From: Zoroaster sp. YZ-2022
Lineage: Eukaryota > Echinodermata > Asteroidea > Forcipulatida > Zoroasteridae
DNA: 64,000 bases
Direction: 5' to 3'
Assembly: GCA_029582265.1 (NCBI GenBank)
Contig: CM055835.1
Location: 12,517,498-12,581,497, forward strand
Numbering within the stretch: position 1 is the stretch's first letter; every line of letters begins with the position of its first letter. A model generated the notes under the pieces. It saw only the letters and a list, made by a program, of their open reading frames with translations. It had not been told where the DNA came from and did not search any database. Shown piece by piece: positions 31,899-44,419 of this stretch. Both the position numbers and the translations under genes were made by a program.

Positions 31899-34800
31899 GC
31901 TCTATCGGTCTCGTGCACGGTATTTAGCCTTGGATGGAGTTTACCACCCGCCTTTGGGCTGCGCTACAAAACAACCCGACTCCCGGAAGTCCTGGTCTGC
32001 GGCCGGCAGGCGCCCGCAGGGGCCTGACACCCGCCCTGGGACGGAGCATGCCTCGATCAGAAGGACCTCGGCGCCGGCGCGACCACGGGGCTGGACTTCC
32101 TTACGCCACAGTTCCCTCGGGCCCTGGGGGGGGGGGGGGCTCGGGGATTCGGCGATGGGCTCTTCCCGCTTCGCTCGCCGCTACTGGGGGAATCCTGGTT
32201 AGTTTCTCCGCTAACATTGATACGGTGAATAGTAACTGTATACAGATATTTAGGTGTATTTCATCCAAGATGACTGCCATCATGGATTTATTGAGAATAT
32301 GATCACTCAATGATAATTTAACTGGCCTAATATATTTTTGATCCTGACAATCTTGGGAGTACACACCTAAATTACAGATCTAATGAGAATAATACGTGAT
32401 CTTTAGCCTTTTCAGTGTATTGGCGGCCATCTTGGATGCCATGTTGGATTTCTTAGGTTACCTGATTACTCAATGATACTTGTACTGGTGTTAATTTCTT
32501 AATTTTTGGACCCTAAAACCTAACGGCAGACATCAAAATTACATCTATAATGTAAATAGTAAATGACTTATAGCCATCTGGGCGGCCATCTTGGACGCCA
32601 TCTTGGATTTAAAGCTTTACTCAATAACACTTTCACTGGTCTGAGTAGATTTTCCAACCCCTTAAACCGAGGGGTAGACACCAAAATTACAGCCATAATA
32701 TAAACAGTTAGTGACCTATAACCATTTTAGTTTAATTACTACTCTACTACTACTCTGTCGACCCAAGTGGTTGCTTGAGACGAGCGCGATGACGCACATC
32801 ACACGCCGCACATCACACGCCACACATCACGATTGTTCATGCAGCTAGCGAGCTCATCCGTCGTCTCAACCCCTATACCCAGCAAGGCTCAGACGTTTTG
32901 ACCTGACCTTCTCCGAGACCTTTGGCAGGTTGCCGTAGAGCTTGGTGTTCGTCATATGGACCTTCCTGTTGGCGTCCTGTGCCATCCTGAGCATCCGGGT
33001 ATAACACCCATCGAGTGACTTGGTCTGGGTTGCTGTGAGGGTCTACGTCTCGCTACCGTAGAGAAGAATCGTCTCGATTGCTGCTTGGAAGTATCTCAAC
33101 TTGAGTTTCTTTGACAGGCTTGACCTCCATATTTTCTTCATGTCATGAAGAGCTTTCCATGCCAGAGCCTTCCTTACTTTGAAGTCCTTATCAGTACTCA
33201 GCATCCTGGCGCTGAGGTACTTGAAGTCATTAGAGAGCTTGAGAGACACACCGCCGTTGGTCTTTAGAGCCTCATGGTCGCCAATGTTGAACACCTTGTA
33301 CTTCTTGGTGTTGAGGTGCAGCCCCACTTTCTCACACTCAGACTCCACTCTGCTCAGCAGCTCCTGGGCCTCTCTGATCTGGTCAAATAGTAGGGCTATG
33401 TCATCCGCAAAGTCGAGGTAAGACAGGGTGACTGGACCGACTCTTCTGGACTTCCTTGGTGTGACGGTGAAGCCCAGATCCTCATGATCCTTGAGTGCTT
33501 GTCTCAGGGCGTAGTCGAGGACAATGATGAACAAGAAAGGCGCCAGCGTGTCACCTTGAAGGACTCCAGCGAGAATGTCGAACTCATCACTGTCTCCGTC
33601 GGGGGTGACAACTTTGGCGGTGGTGCCGGTGTAAGTAGCCTCGATGAATTTGAGAAGTTGAGGGGGGACTCCATATGCCTTCAAGATCTTGATCATTTTG
33701 CCTCGGTGGATAGAGTCGAAGGCCTTCTTGAAGTCAATGAAAGTCAGTACAGCTGGCAGATTGTTCTTCTTGACCTCAATATGATTCTTCGGAGGGCCAG
33801 GATTTGTGCGACTGTAGACCTCTTCTCCCTGAAGCCGTTTTGGTTGAATCTCAGCTTAGGGTCTATGGCCGTCCTGATACGGTTGAGAATCAGGCGGTTA
33901 TAGATTTTGGCTAGGTCAAATGTGAGGCTGATCCCACGGTAGTTGTCAGTCTTCCTTAGGTGGCCGGATTTGGGGATGGGATGATGTTGGATAAGGACCA
34001 TTGGGCAGGTTTGTCATTCTTCGTTAACGCCGTGTTGGGGGATACATCGAATTCTCGCGGTAACTCAAGTGACACGTCTGCTGGAAAGTAAGGAGCTCAT
34101 TATCTACGGGTTACTGCACATTGTGGGGTTTCGTCATGAGCATATTCATAGCTCTAGCTGGAGCCAGCAAATCCTGCCGGCAGGACAAAGGACCAATTTA
34201 TTGGGCTGTAATCCCCTACTTATCTGCAGTAAGTTGACAAAAGGTTGACAAAAGTTGTGGCTTTGATACAAGTGTGAAAACGGACATGACCACTCTAAAA
34301 AATATACATGTATATTTTGTACAATGTACATGTACTGATAAGTATAACCGTTCAGTATGTCATTGAAAACAATTATCTAATTATTGATAGTTTCTTTTTT
34401 TCAGATTAGATTTGTCATGTCACCACCCCTGGAGTCTCTTTAATAATTTCGACAATTTACGCAATTATATTTGGAAAGCAGCTTCTGGAAAATGTCTTTT
34501 TCATCGAAACGTTGCTATTTCACTTGAGGAAAAGATAAAAAATGAGTAAAATAATCATGATCAGCATGGTTTCACAGTAAATTATTTTTTTTTGGATAAA
34601 GTGATGACAAATGCTTTAAAATTTCTCAAAATAGTTTTGAAAAAAGCATAGTCTTACAGTAAATATGTACCGAAATGATATAATGGAGGTCCCGCCAGAA
34701 ATTTCTGGCACATCTTTATTGCTAATCAACTGTGTTCAAATTCCCCTGAAGACGATCACAGTATACTGATCGAAAAGTCGAACTATCACACCACCAGTTT

Positions 34801-37800
34801 TTCTCAGAAACGGCACTTAATTGAGAGATAGTTCAAACCTTACTCTTAAAATCGTACTCAAACATGAATTAATGGTCCCTCTGCAATGGCAGAATACTGC
34901 AAATATTACTGCATTCAAATGTGATAGCTCGATATGGCTGTATTACATTTTCATTAAAGCAATCGTTGAGTTAAAAGACAAACAATTTGCCATCACCTCA
35001 CTGAGCAAAATACAAAAATGGTATTATTCAAAAATTAAGGAAATATTAGACTGCCTATAAAATACAATTTTATGTAGATACATATTATACCAAATATCCA
35101 TGCTTCTGAACATAGAACCAATTGCATGGTAACTCAAATTATCCAGATTCGAGGATAAAAGTATTATTGAATGTTTTGCAAATTCAGTTGGCATACAAAC
35201 CAATGTTTCAATATATTGATAACTTAAACACTTTCTTAATTTTTGAATAATACAATTTTTGTATTTTGCTCAGTATGAGGTGATGGCAAATTGTTTCAGT
35301 GTCTTTTTACTCAACGATTGCTTTAATGAAAATGTAATACAGCCATATATATCGAGCTATCACATTTGAATGCAGTAATATTTGCAGTATTCTGCCATTG
35401 CAGAGGGACCTTTACTCATGTTTGAGTACGATTTTAAGACTAAGGTTTGAACTATCTCTCAATTAAGTGCCGTTTCTGAGAAAAACTGGTGGTGTGATAG
35501 TTCGACTTTTCGATCAGTATACTGTGATCGTCTTCAGGGGAATTTGAATACAGTTGATTAGCAATAAAGATGTGCCAGAAATTTCTGGCGGGATCTCCAT
35601 TATATCATTTCGGTACATATTTACTGTAAAACTATGCTTTTTTCAAAACTATTTTGAGAAATTTTACAGCATTTGTCATCACTTTATCTGAAAAATAATA
35701 ATTTACTGTGAAACCATGCTGATCATGATTATTTTACTCATTTTTTATCTTTTCCTCAAGTGAAATAGCAACGTTCCGATGAAAAAGACATTTTCCAGAA
35801 GCTGCTTTCCAAATATAATTGCGTAATTAATTGTCAAAATTATTAAAGAGACTCCAGGGGTGGTGACATGACAAATCTAATCTGAAAAAATGAAACTATC
35901 AATAATTAGATAATTGTTTTCAATGACATACTGAACGGTTGAGTGGTCATGTCCGTTTTCACACTTGTATCAAAGCCACAACTCTCCCCAAAATCCAAAC
36001 ACAAAGGCCCTAGTCAACCTTTTGTCAACTTACTGCAGATAAGTAGGGGATTACAGCCCAATAAATTGGTCCTTTGTCCTGCCGGCAGGATTTGCTGGCT
36101 CCAGCTAGAGCTATGAATATGCTCATGACGAAACCCCGCAATGTGCAGTGACCCGTAGATAATGAGCTCCTTACTTTCCAGCAGACGTGTAACTTGAGTT
36201 ACCGCGAGTGCCCACAAGGCTTAACCGCAGGTTAGAATTGGATGTCTCCCTTGCAGAACTGGAGCATGATGTCATCGAGCTCACAATTTTTGAATACCTC
36301 TGGAGGGATGCCATCTGGACCCGCACTCTTCCCTTGTTTGAGAGATGTCTTAACTTTCCTGAGCTCTTCCATTTTGAAGGGTCCATCATCGATATCAATA
36401 TCCATGACGACACTCTGTATGTCTTCGTCCTCATCAGTGACCGTTGGGGGGTCACCCAGCAGGTTTTTGAAGTGGGTGAACCAAGTCTTTACACGTTCCT
36501 CCGATGTAGGACCGCTGACTTGGCTTGCCTTGGACTTCCTCCTGCCACTGATCTCGCTCACGATCTTCCAAGCCTCTCCATGTCGCTTCCTGTCACTCGC
36601 TGCCTCCACCTCACTGATCTTGCGCTCCAGCTCCTCCTCCCTCAGTCTGTCATACACCTTGAAAAGCTGAGCCTGGGCTGCCTTGAGGCTGTCCTTGAGC
36701 TCGTCAGACTTGTCCCAGATGTACTTCTCATGGCTCCCCTCAACTTCCCTCCGCGCTTCAATAACGTCAGGGTGGTCGGAGTGGCGGCCCTTCTTCCTAC
36801 GCTTCACCTTGGGTAGACTCTTCATTGTTTTAGAGTTGGCCTCGATGAAGTGCTGGTAACGCATGGTTACACTCACTCTCCTCCATCCCACATTCCTCAC
36901 GTCCTCCTCCTCTTCACTCACCTCTTCCTCTCTTTCCTCCTCTTCCTCCAGTGATTGGAAGCGATTAACCACCTCCATTGTGTACTGGTCCTGCAGCTCA
37001 GGTCGAGAAGAAAAGTACTTCCAGTCAATCTTTTCTTTAGGGCCAGTTGACTTTGGCTGTCTCAAGCTGAGCCTCACTCGCACAGACACCACATCGGTGG
37101 TCTGATTTGACAGTCTTGAAGCTGCTGTATGCCTCAGCATCAAGAACACTGTTGCGCCATTTACGCCTGATGAGGATGAAGTCAATCTGGCGCTTGGCTT
37201 TTGTAGCCCTGTCTTGGAACGTCCAGAGCTTTCTTCGTCGCTTCTGGAATTGGATGTTGGCTGCTATGAGGTCCTGCTCTTGTAGAAGGTCGACTAGTTT
37301 AATTGGCAGCCATTTTGGACGCCATCTTGGATTTGCAGGTTGCCTGACTACTCAACGATACTTTAGTTAGTTTCAATGGATTGCTTGACCCCTAAAACCT
37401 AGTAGTAGACACCAAAATTACAACTGTAGGATGGATAATAAATAATTAATGGCCATTTTAGGGTATTGGCGGCCATCTTGGACGCCATTTTGAAAATGAC
37501 AACTTTCCGGAAGCCAGATTTTCTTAGATTTTTAGTATGTTATTCCTGATGTCAAATACTACCAAAAACTGTTGAAAAACCTTTTGTTGCAATTTTTTGG
37601 GGGTTGGGGTGTTTTTTTTCTCCATAAATTGACCCGTCGATAACGGACAATCGATTTCGCAAATGAGAATTCAAAAAAATACGAGATCACCAATGCTTAC
37701 ACGGTTGCTGTAGCTCTCCGCCGCGCGTGACACGAGATCTGTGCTTAAACATGGTAGGCAACATACTGAAATGTGACCTAAGCAAACAAACATTTCAGCA

Positions 37801-40800
37801 TTTCTAACCTGTACTGAAAACATGCGAAAGGCGTACTGAATTTGTTCTTAAAGGTGATGGAAATGAATAGTGTATTTCAGTGATCGAACCATGCTGAAAT
37901 ATTACTGAAATGTTTTGTTTAAAATGTTTCCACATGCTGGATACATTACATACATAATTTGTAATTTCCGTAATGTATCAGCTTTCGTAAACTATTCGTA
38001 AATTCCTCTTTTCGTGCTGTGACGAAAATAGATCCAACATTAGCAATAGTTTTATTTAACTCTGTGGCTTTAAAATTTACATAGATTTTCTATAAACATT
38101 TTTCGATTATAAAGGTGTCTTGGTACTCTAAAATACTAGTCTTATTCTCTGTCTATAGTTATAGTTATACCAATTTGTATGTCTTTTGCATTGTCTTTGG
38201 GTTGTTGTAGATTATATGTAATACAAATTGGGTGTGTTCAAGTGCTTATCACATGGGAGAAAGGCATGATGTTTTGTGCATTGATATACATGTGTGCACA
38301 TTCTGTATATCGTAATCAACCAATTTGTATTGCAAATTTAACAGACTGGATGAATTCCCTATAGCAACAAATTGTATTATAATATTTATATCACTTGTTG
38401 AATGGATTATAATTATTAATGGCATAAGTTATCAAGCAAGGTTATAACGTTCCAAGAAGCTCCATTACTGTAATTAGGCCTAAACATGAATTATTTACTG
38501 CTGGTGATGTGAAAACCATTATGGCTACAAGGATACTGTAATATAGGTTTTTCCAGTCGATTTAAGCAAATAAGCAGCCAATTTAACTTTCATACATTCC
38601 TATTAAAGCGATTTTGCCTCTCCAGTGATTCGAATTAAGAATTCAAGCATTGAATTTCATTTTCAGGCATGCGAATTCATTTAGCATTGATTCAATTCAG
38701 CATATACGTAGTTCTTTTTAGTAATGCACATTCGTCGTCCAATTTAGCAGAGTTGGTTCGACTGGAGATTTTCACTAAAATGTTATTTTAATTTTCGTAT
38801 AACGGACAATCGATTTCGCAAAATGAGAATTCAAAAAAAATACGAGAAACAAATACAAACAAATAGATTAATTATACAAGACAACCGAATATGTTTCATA
38901 TCTTTATACTTTAATAGAAACCTATTTTCGAACTAATTCACTTTTCTCAAAAGTAACATGAATTTCTAGGGAAGATTAATGCGATCAATTGTTTACATTT
39001 TAGCAAATTTTGATATTTTTCAATTACCAATTTTATACTCGAGACAAAGACTCTAAGGAAATCTGAAAAAAACTGCTCTCAAGAATAAATGCATGCCACA
39101 TTAATATCTGGATGAATGTTTGATTCAGTACTTTTCAAGATTCTCTTTGTTGTTTTATATGTTTTGTCTCGAAGTGGCGGCGAAGGTGTGTTATCTTGAT
39201 CAAGAGCAGGATCAGCGAGGCAAACTCCGATGGGTAAAGCCGATTGATCTCAAGGATCGCTGCTCATGCACAAGCATCAGACCAGGCGGCGTTAACATGT
39301 ATACACCGCAGAGACACTACGAACCACACTACACCGATCATCCACTGTTCACGGACGATCAGGAAAAGATTCGCAAGTATTTCAATTGTGAAGGTGAGCC
39401 TTTGAAGAGTGCAATTGTGATTACAAGGAATTAATGAGACAAATACTCAATAAATTAAGATATCAATGACATTATTGGGCTATGTGTCATTGGTAATTCA
39501 CATTAAAGGGTCCATGAAATAGACCGTTTTAACAGTGTAAACAATAAATTATGCCTATTGGAGAATATTGTCCATTTTTTCTACGTCCGTTTGTACAATG
39601 AAAAAATTTAATTCTAAATTTAGGGGGCGCCGCTTTTAATGTCAACAGTCTTTACTTATCCTCTTCACCATGCAAAGCTACAAGCTTTACATAAGTCGTG
39701 TGTACACACGTTGCTAGCAGTTCATGACTGTTTTATTACCTAGTGGCAACAATGATGGCCAATAATAATGGGTTAAAAAGGCATGCTAGCAAACAATGAA
39801 AACCTTTGTTTGCTTTGTTCTCTCGGGGAATCTAGTTGGAAGTGATTTTATAGTCTTATCTTTACTCCACTTATACCAAAATCACACACAACAATACTTA
39901 TTGGTGATAGCTAAGCACAGGAGACACGAAGTCGCCTTTATTAGAGTCTGTACATGTTTACATAATTATAAACAAACGCCTGGACTTTCAGGCAATATTG
40001 CTAAAAAATTATTGTTAACTCAGAACAATATTTACTGAACTTAGATAACCGAATTACGAAATTATAAATAACAGTTTCTTACTACTGTATACCAACGCAT
40101 CATCGGAGAAAACGACGTCCAGGAAAAAACAGAGATAAAATATAAATGCTCTGAAAACCTGTGCCCAAAAACTGTACAGAATTCTCCTCAGCGAGAGTGT
40201 CGAGCTTCACTCTAAATCAATTTCAATATTAAACAAATGAAAATTACGTGTCTGCATATGGAGTGCTTGCTAAACTAATCCCAATTCTTTCCCTTCACTA
40301 TTTATACCGTTCATCACAACATGCGTTATGTAACACTTAACCCGCTATGCGTGTCTCGCATTCCTAAGACAATTATTTTCCGCTATACTACGAAACGCGG
40401 GAAATGAATATTATGTACAGCACATGTGATGACTCGATGCACTCATGGTTAGACTGGTACCTGTGCCGCCTCTGTACACCAGACCATGCCGCCTAGCGTA
40501 AGGCTCCCTGCCCAGGTGTACGTCACGAACAGCGCCACCTCTCGTCGTGCAAAATTTGAAACAATTTTTTTAATTTAATTAAAATAAAAAATCCACTCAA
40601 GACAAAAAACAAACTTAAAATTGCTTTTTATTCATATCAACTGATAAAATAATAATAACAAATAAATTAAGACAAAAACACACTTCATAGACCCTTTAAG
40701 CTAAAAGCATAGCCAACTTGGAGTGAATTACTCGCAGGTGTAGTCATTTAGGTCTACAGATGTAAAATGAAACTGCAAATTAATAAACGGGCAAAACATC

Positions 40801-43800
40801 ACTTGTGTGCATCAAAAAGCTTGGTTTATAATTGGGGTATTATCTGCATTGGGAAAGAACGATGCATTCTGTTCACTAGTACCTGTGATTCAAATTCATT
40901 TGAATGTTCCAGTTTTGTCAGAATTCTTTATTAATATTTGTAAAAAGGTGTCCCAGATTACATCACAGAATATCTAGGCAAGCCTAGAATGCAGCGACCA
41001 ACCATCCCTGCCTTGTACTCGTCGCAGTGTAAACAAAAAGAGAGCCATTTCTGTCATAAGAGGTCCAAACTGGTCCCTTTGTAATATACCAAATAATGAA
41101 AATGCAATTTCACTGTTTTTTCTCCTAAAAGAGAAGGTAACATTGGATATTAGGCCTATCGGTTTAACGAATTATTATCTAAAAACGTACTTGGGGTAAC
41201 GTTGGTACACGTATCAATCATCTTGAAAAATTATTTCCTCTGAAGTGCTTTCATCTCAGAAATACAGGTATTATTATGTCGAATTTACAAAAAACGGCAA
41301 CTTTTTGGAGCACACAAAACAATTTAAAATCTGTTCATCGTTTTCTCAAAAAACGTGATCACGCTTTGTGATTAAAAGTTCAAATGTCAATAATTTTATG
41401 ATATATTTATAGAAAACCAGAGGATTGAAATGAACGAATTTTACCAAATTTTTACCAAATCCAAATGTCGTACCTTACATTTAACGCAGTGGAATAAACC
41501 CATTATAAAAGGCAGCTCAATTTATATACTTTCTGTAAAATATCAGTAAGTATGTATGTTAAGAAGAGCGCGCTGTACTAATTAAACAAACAGTGTCTTA
41601 TTTACGCCTTTCTTGCAAAATTTCGTCAGCGCACTCTGTACTGCATTTGTACGAATCACTAATCTTATACTAACTGGATAGGAGATCGCGCCGATTGGTT
41701 GAAGCTTGTTGTTCGCCTTTCTTGCAAAATGTCGTCAGCGCGCTCTTCGTATTGTGTTCCCATCATGAACTGCATTTGTACGAATGTACGACCATGCTAG
41801 ATATATGCAAAAGCGCATGCGCACACACTTTTCTGGCATCTGCCTGTACATCTTCCGACATGTCAGACACGCTAGCATAAACAGCAGGGAAATATCACCA
41901 TTTTCAGGTAAAATTTTACGAAATCAAGAGTCCGGCGAAACAAAAAGCGTCCTTTAACGGGCGAAAACAGGAAGGTAAAGGGTGGAAAAATGCATTCAAC
42001 ATAGGGCCCATAGAATGTACGGGTGGAAGAGGGGTTTTATTGGGTTGATCCATTATAACATAATGCGCACAATCTTTTCTGCCTCACGTCTGCCGACATG
42101 TCAGACACGCTAGCATAAATAAAAGGAAAATATCAGCATTTTCAGGTAAAATTTTATGACATCAAGGGTCCAGCGACCATTGTGAGAAAAACAAAAATTG
42201 TTCTTTAACGGGCGAAAACAGTAAGGGAAACGGAGGATTGAATGTACGGATGAGTGGAAGAGGGGTTTCATCGGGCTGACCCGTTATAACAATACGAGGA
42301 GGGGCTTGAGGGCTAGTGGCAACAGACTTACCTGTCCTGGACCATAATAAGTCCAGCAATCTTTTTATATACATCAGGAATGACATGATATTGGGAAGGT
42401 GGTCGGTGAGAGCTACAGGCTGTATGTAGCCAGAAGCATTTACTTTTAATACAAAACCTCCGGACGATGATATCCGTAATGCACCCTGCGGTGCGTTTGA
42501 TTAATCAATTAAATACGGTCCCATGAGACCCACTATTTTTTATAGTAGGTCGTAAATCGTTAATTACGTGGGTTAATTAACTGATTTCTCCAATTTTATA
42601 AATCTCAACTTGTTTCAGAGGGTCCAGAGATGTTTTTTATCAAACATTTTTTTAAAAAGTTTTTTTTAAATGTTTTATTAATTAATTGATTAGTTAATTA
42701 ATTAGTTAATTAACACTACGTTTCTAAAATCGTGTCTCACCTTTATTTAAAATCACAGTATCTGTAATTTCTACACTACTACCCATAGAATACAAACTCC
42801 TGCTATATATAGAACCCGTGGCCCATTCATAAAAGCCAGCTGTGACCGAGGTCATCAGTTACGAAGAAGTACCGCCATCTTCCGACCCCCCTAACAGCCA
42901 CACCCCAATATCGACTCCCCCCCCCCCCCAAACCTGGAGGTTTTGATTGGCCTAAATATCACTGGCACTGTCAACAACCATCACATAAGCCTTTGTGATG
43001 CTCCCAGCCGACTTACAGGCATGTTATCGGTGTTATTTGCCCTCTGTGTGATGATGTGTTATGACCTTGCTGAAACCCTACACTAAGCTGTTTTGTACAC
43101 AATTCCCATAGGGACCCCTCAGGCATGACTCATTTGACTGGCTTTAAAGGTGAATGGACTAACCCAGTCAAAAGAGCTTTTGACATGCCGTTCCATTGGT
43201 ATGGAGGTAGCACTTACGGATAATTGATTTATTTGACTAATTAATTAATGAGTAATTAAAAAAAGTGCATTGACCTACTATAAGAAACAGTAGGCCTACC
43301 TCACCGCAGGGATGGGGGTATGGCCGATTGTTTTGTGAAAATTAATGTGCTGGTGTCCTTGTCACTTTTGGACATGAAACGCTATGTTTAATTATAGGTA
43401 AAACTTGTAGCTTTGCATGGTGAGGAGGAAGACTAATTGCGGTGACACCATGTGAAATGCTCAATTGAGTAGTAATTAGTTCTGAAAAGAACTGGAGGTA
43501 CAACTCGACGTTTCGATCAGTATGCTCTGGACGATCAGAGCATACTTGATCGAAACATCGAGTTGTACCTCCAGTTCTTTTCAGAACCAATTACTACTCA
43601 ATTGAGCATTTCACATGGTGTCACCGCAATTAGTCTTACTTATGTTTAATTATGTTTAATGCAGTTTGTCCAGCTGATTTGGAGGAGCCACTTGGTATGG
43701 AGAATGGTAATATCCTAGATGAAAGCATCACAGCCTCATCATTTTGGAATAACAGAGCAGATCATGCACCTATTAGATCACGGCTTAATACTCAAGGTAA

Positions 43801-44388
43801 CTTATATAACAGTTGTGTATAATCCTTATATTATTATTAGGAATATTAAGGAACTACAATCAAAGTTAATGCAGAAAACAGGAACCAGGAAATTAATCCA
43901 AAGGATGTAAACATCGTGACGAGTTGGACAAATGGTCAGCATACATTTGAGATATTTTACAGATATGAAGAACTGTTACCATAAATTTAAACCCCCAAAT
44001 TTTAACAGGTCAGGTAGCAAAATAAAACACATTATAGTTGTTGTTATGAATACAAATTACAGTCAGGTGCAACGTTCCAAATTACCTCCACGATATCTGA
44101 TATTTTAGTTGAATATTTGATTGAAGGTCGAGCGGTTTAGTGCATCGGATTTGAGTTCTGATGGCTGAGTCGTCAGAATGTGGGTTCGAATCCCAACCGC
44201 GACCATGGTGCTTGTGTCCTTGAGCAAGACAATTTACCAGAATTGCTTCTCTCCACCCAGGGAGCTGAGATGGTTTCAGGAATGATTTATGAGCCTGATG
44301 AGCAGGGGTAATAATATAATGCGCCTTAATTGAGCACCAGTTTGGTGGGTACGTGCGCTATATAAGTCCACGTTGTTGCTGTTGTTGC

Positions 44389-44419
<31 letters not shown>

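Larger units (their letters stand above)
30794..37592. mobile_element. TIR element with GGCGTCCAAGATGGC subrepeats, host of nested insertions
   Basis: The ends TTGCAACAAAAGGTTTTTC (30794) and its inverse (to 37592) continue as inverted repeats for at least 100 bp (GTAGTATTTGACATCAGGAA). Internal units with CAAGATGGC and GGTGTCTACC-like motifs, each 150-200 bp, recur at 30895, 31065, 31210, 32425, 32585, 37310 and 37470. Nested inside are a 28S rRNA fragment, an RTE-like LINE and a foldback. No gene of its own is seen. Confidence 0.75.

Noticed and set aside
31239..32302. Long open frames on both strands (up to ~220 codons)
   Set aside because: They lie over the GC-rich 28S rRNA fragment; high GC removes stop codons. 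Composition is Arg/Pro/Gly-rich and no domain is present.
36208..37105. Plus-strand open frames opposite the RTE-like LINE
   Set aside because: They are antisense shadows of the Glu/Lys-rich linker and RT coding region.
39120..39174. Start of a free-standing gene at the upstream end of the exon 2 frame
   Set aside because: There is no ATG in frame at that point, and the sequence before 39175 is a pyrimidine-rich splice acceptor tract. Phase matches exon 1 at 28149.
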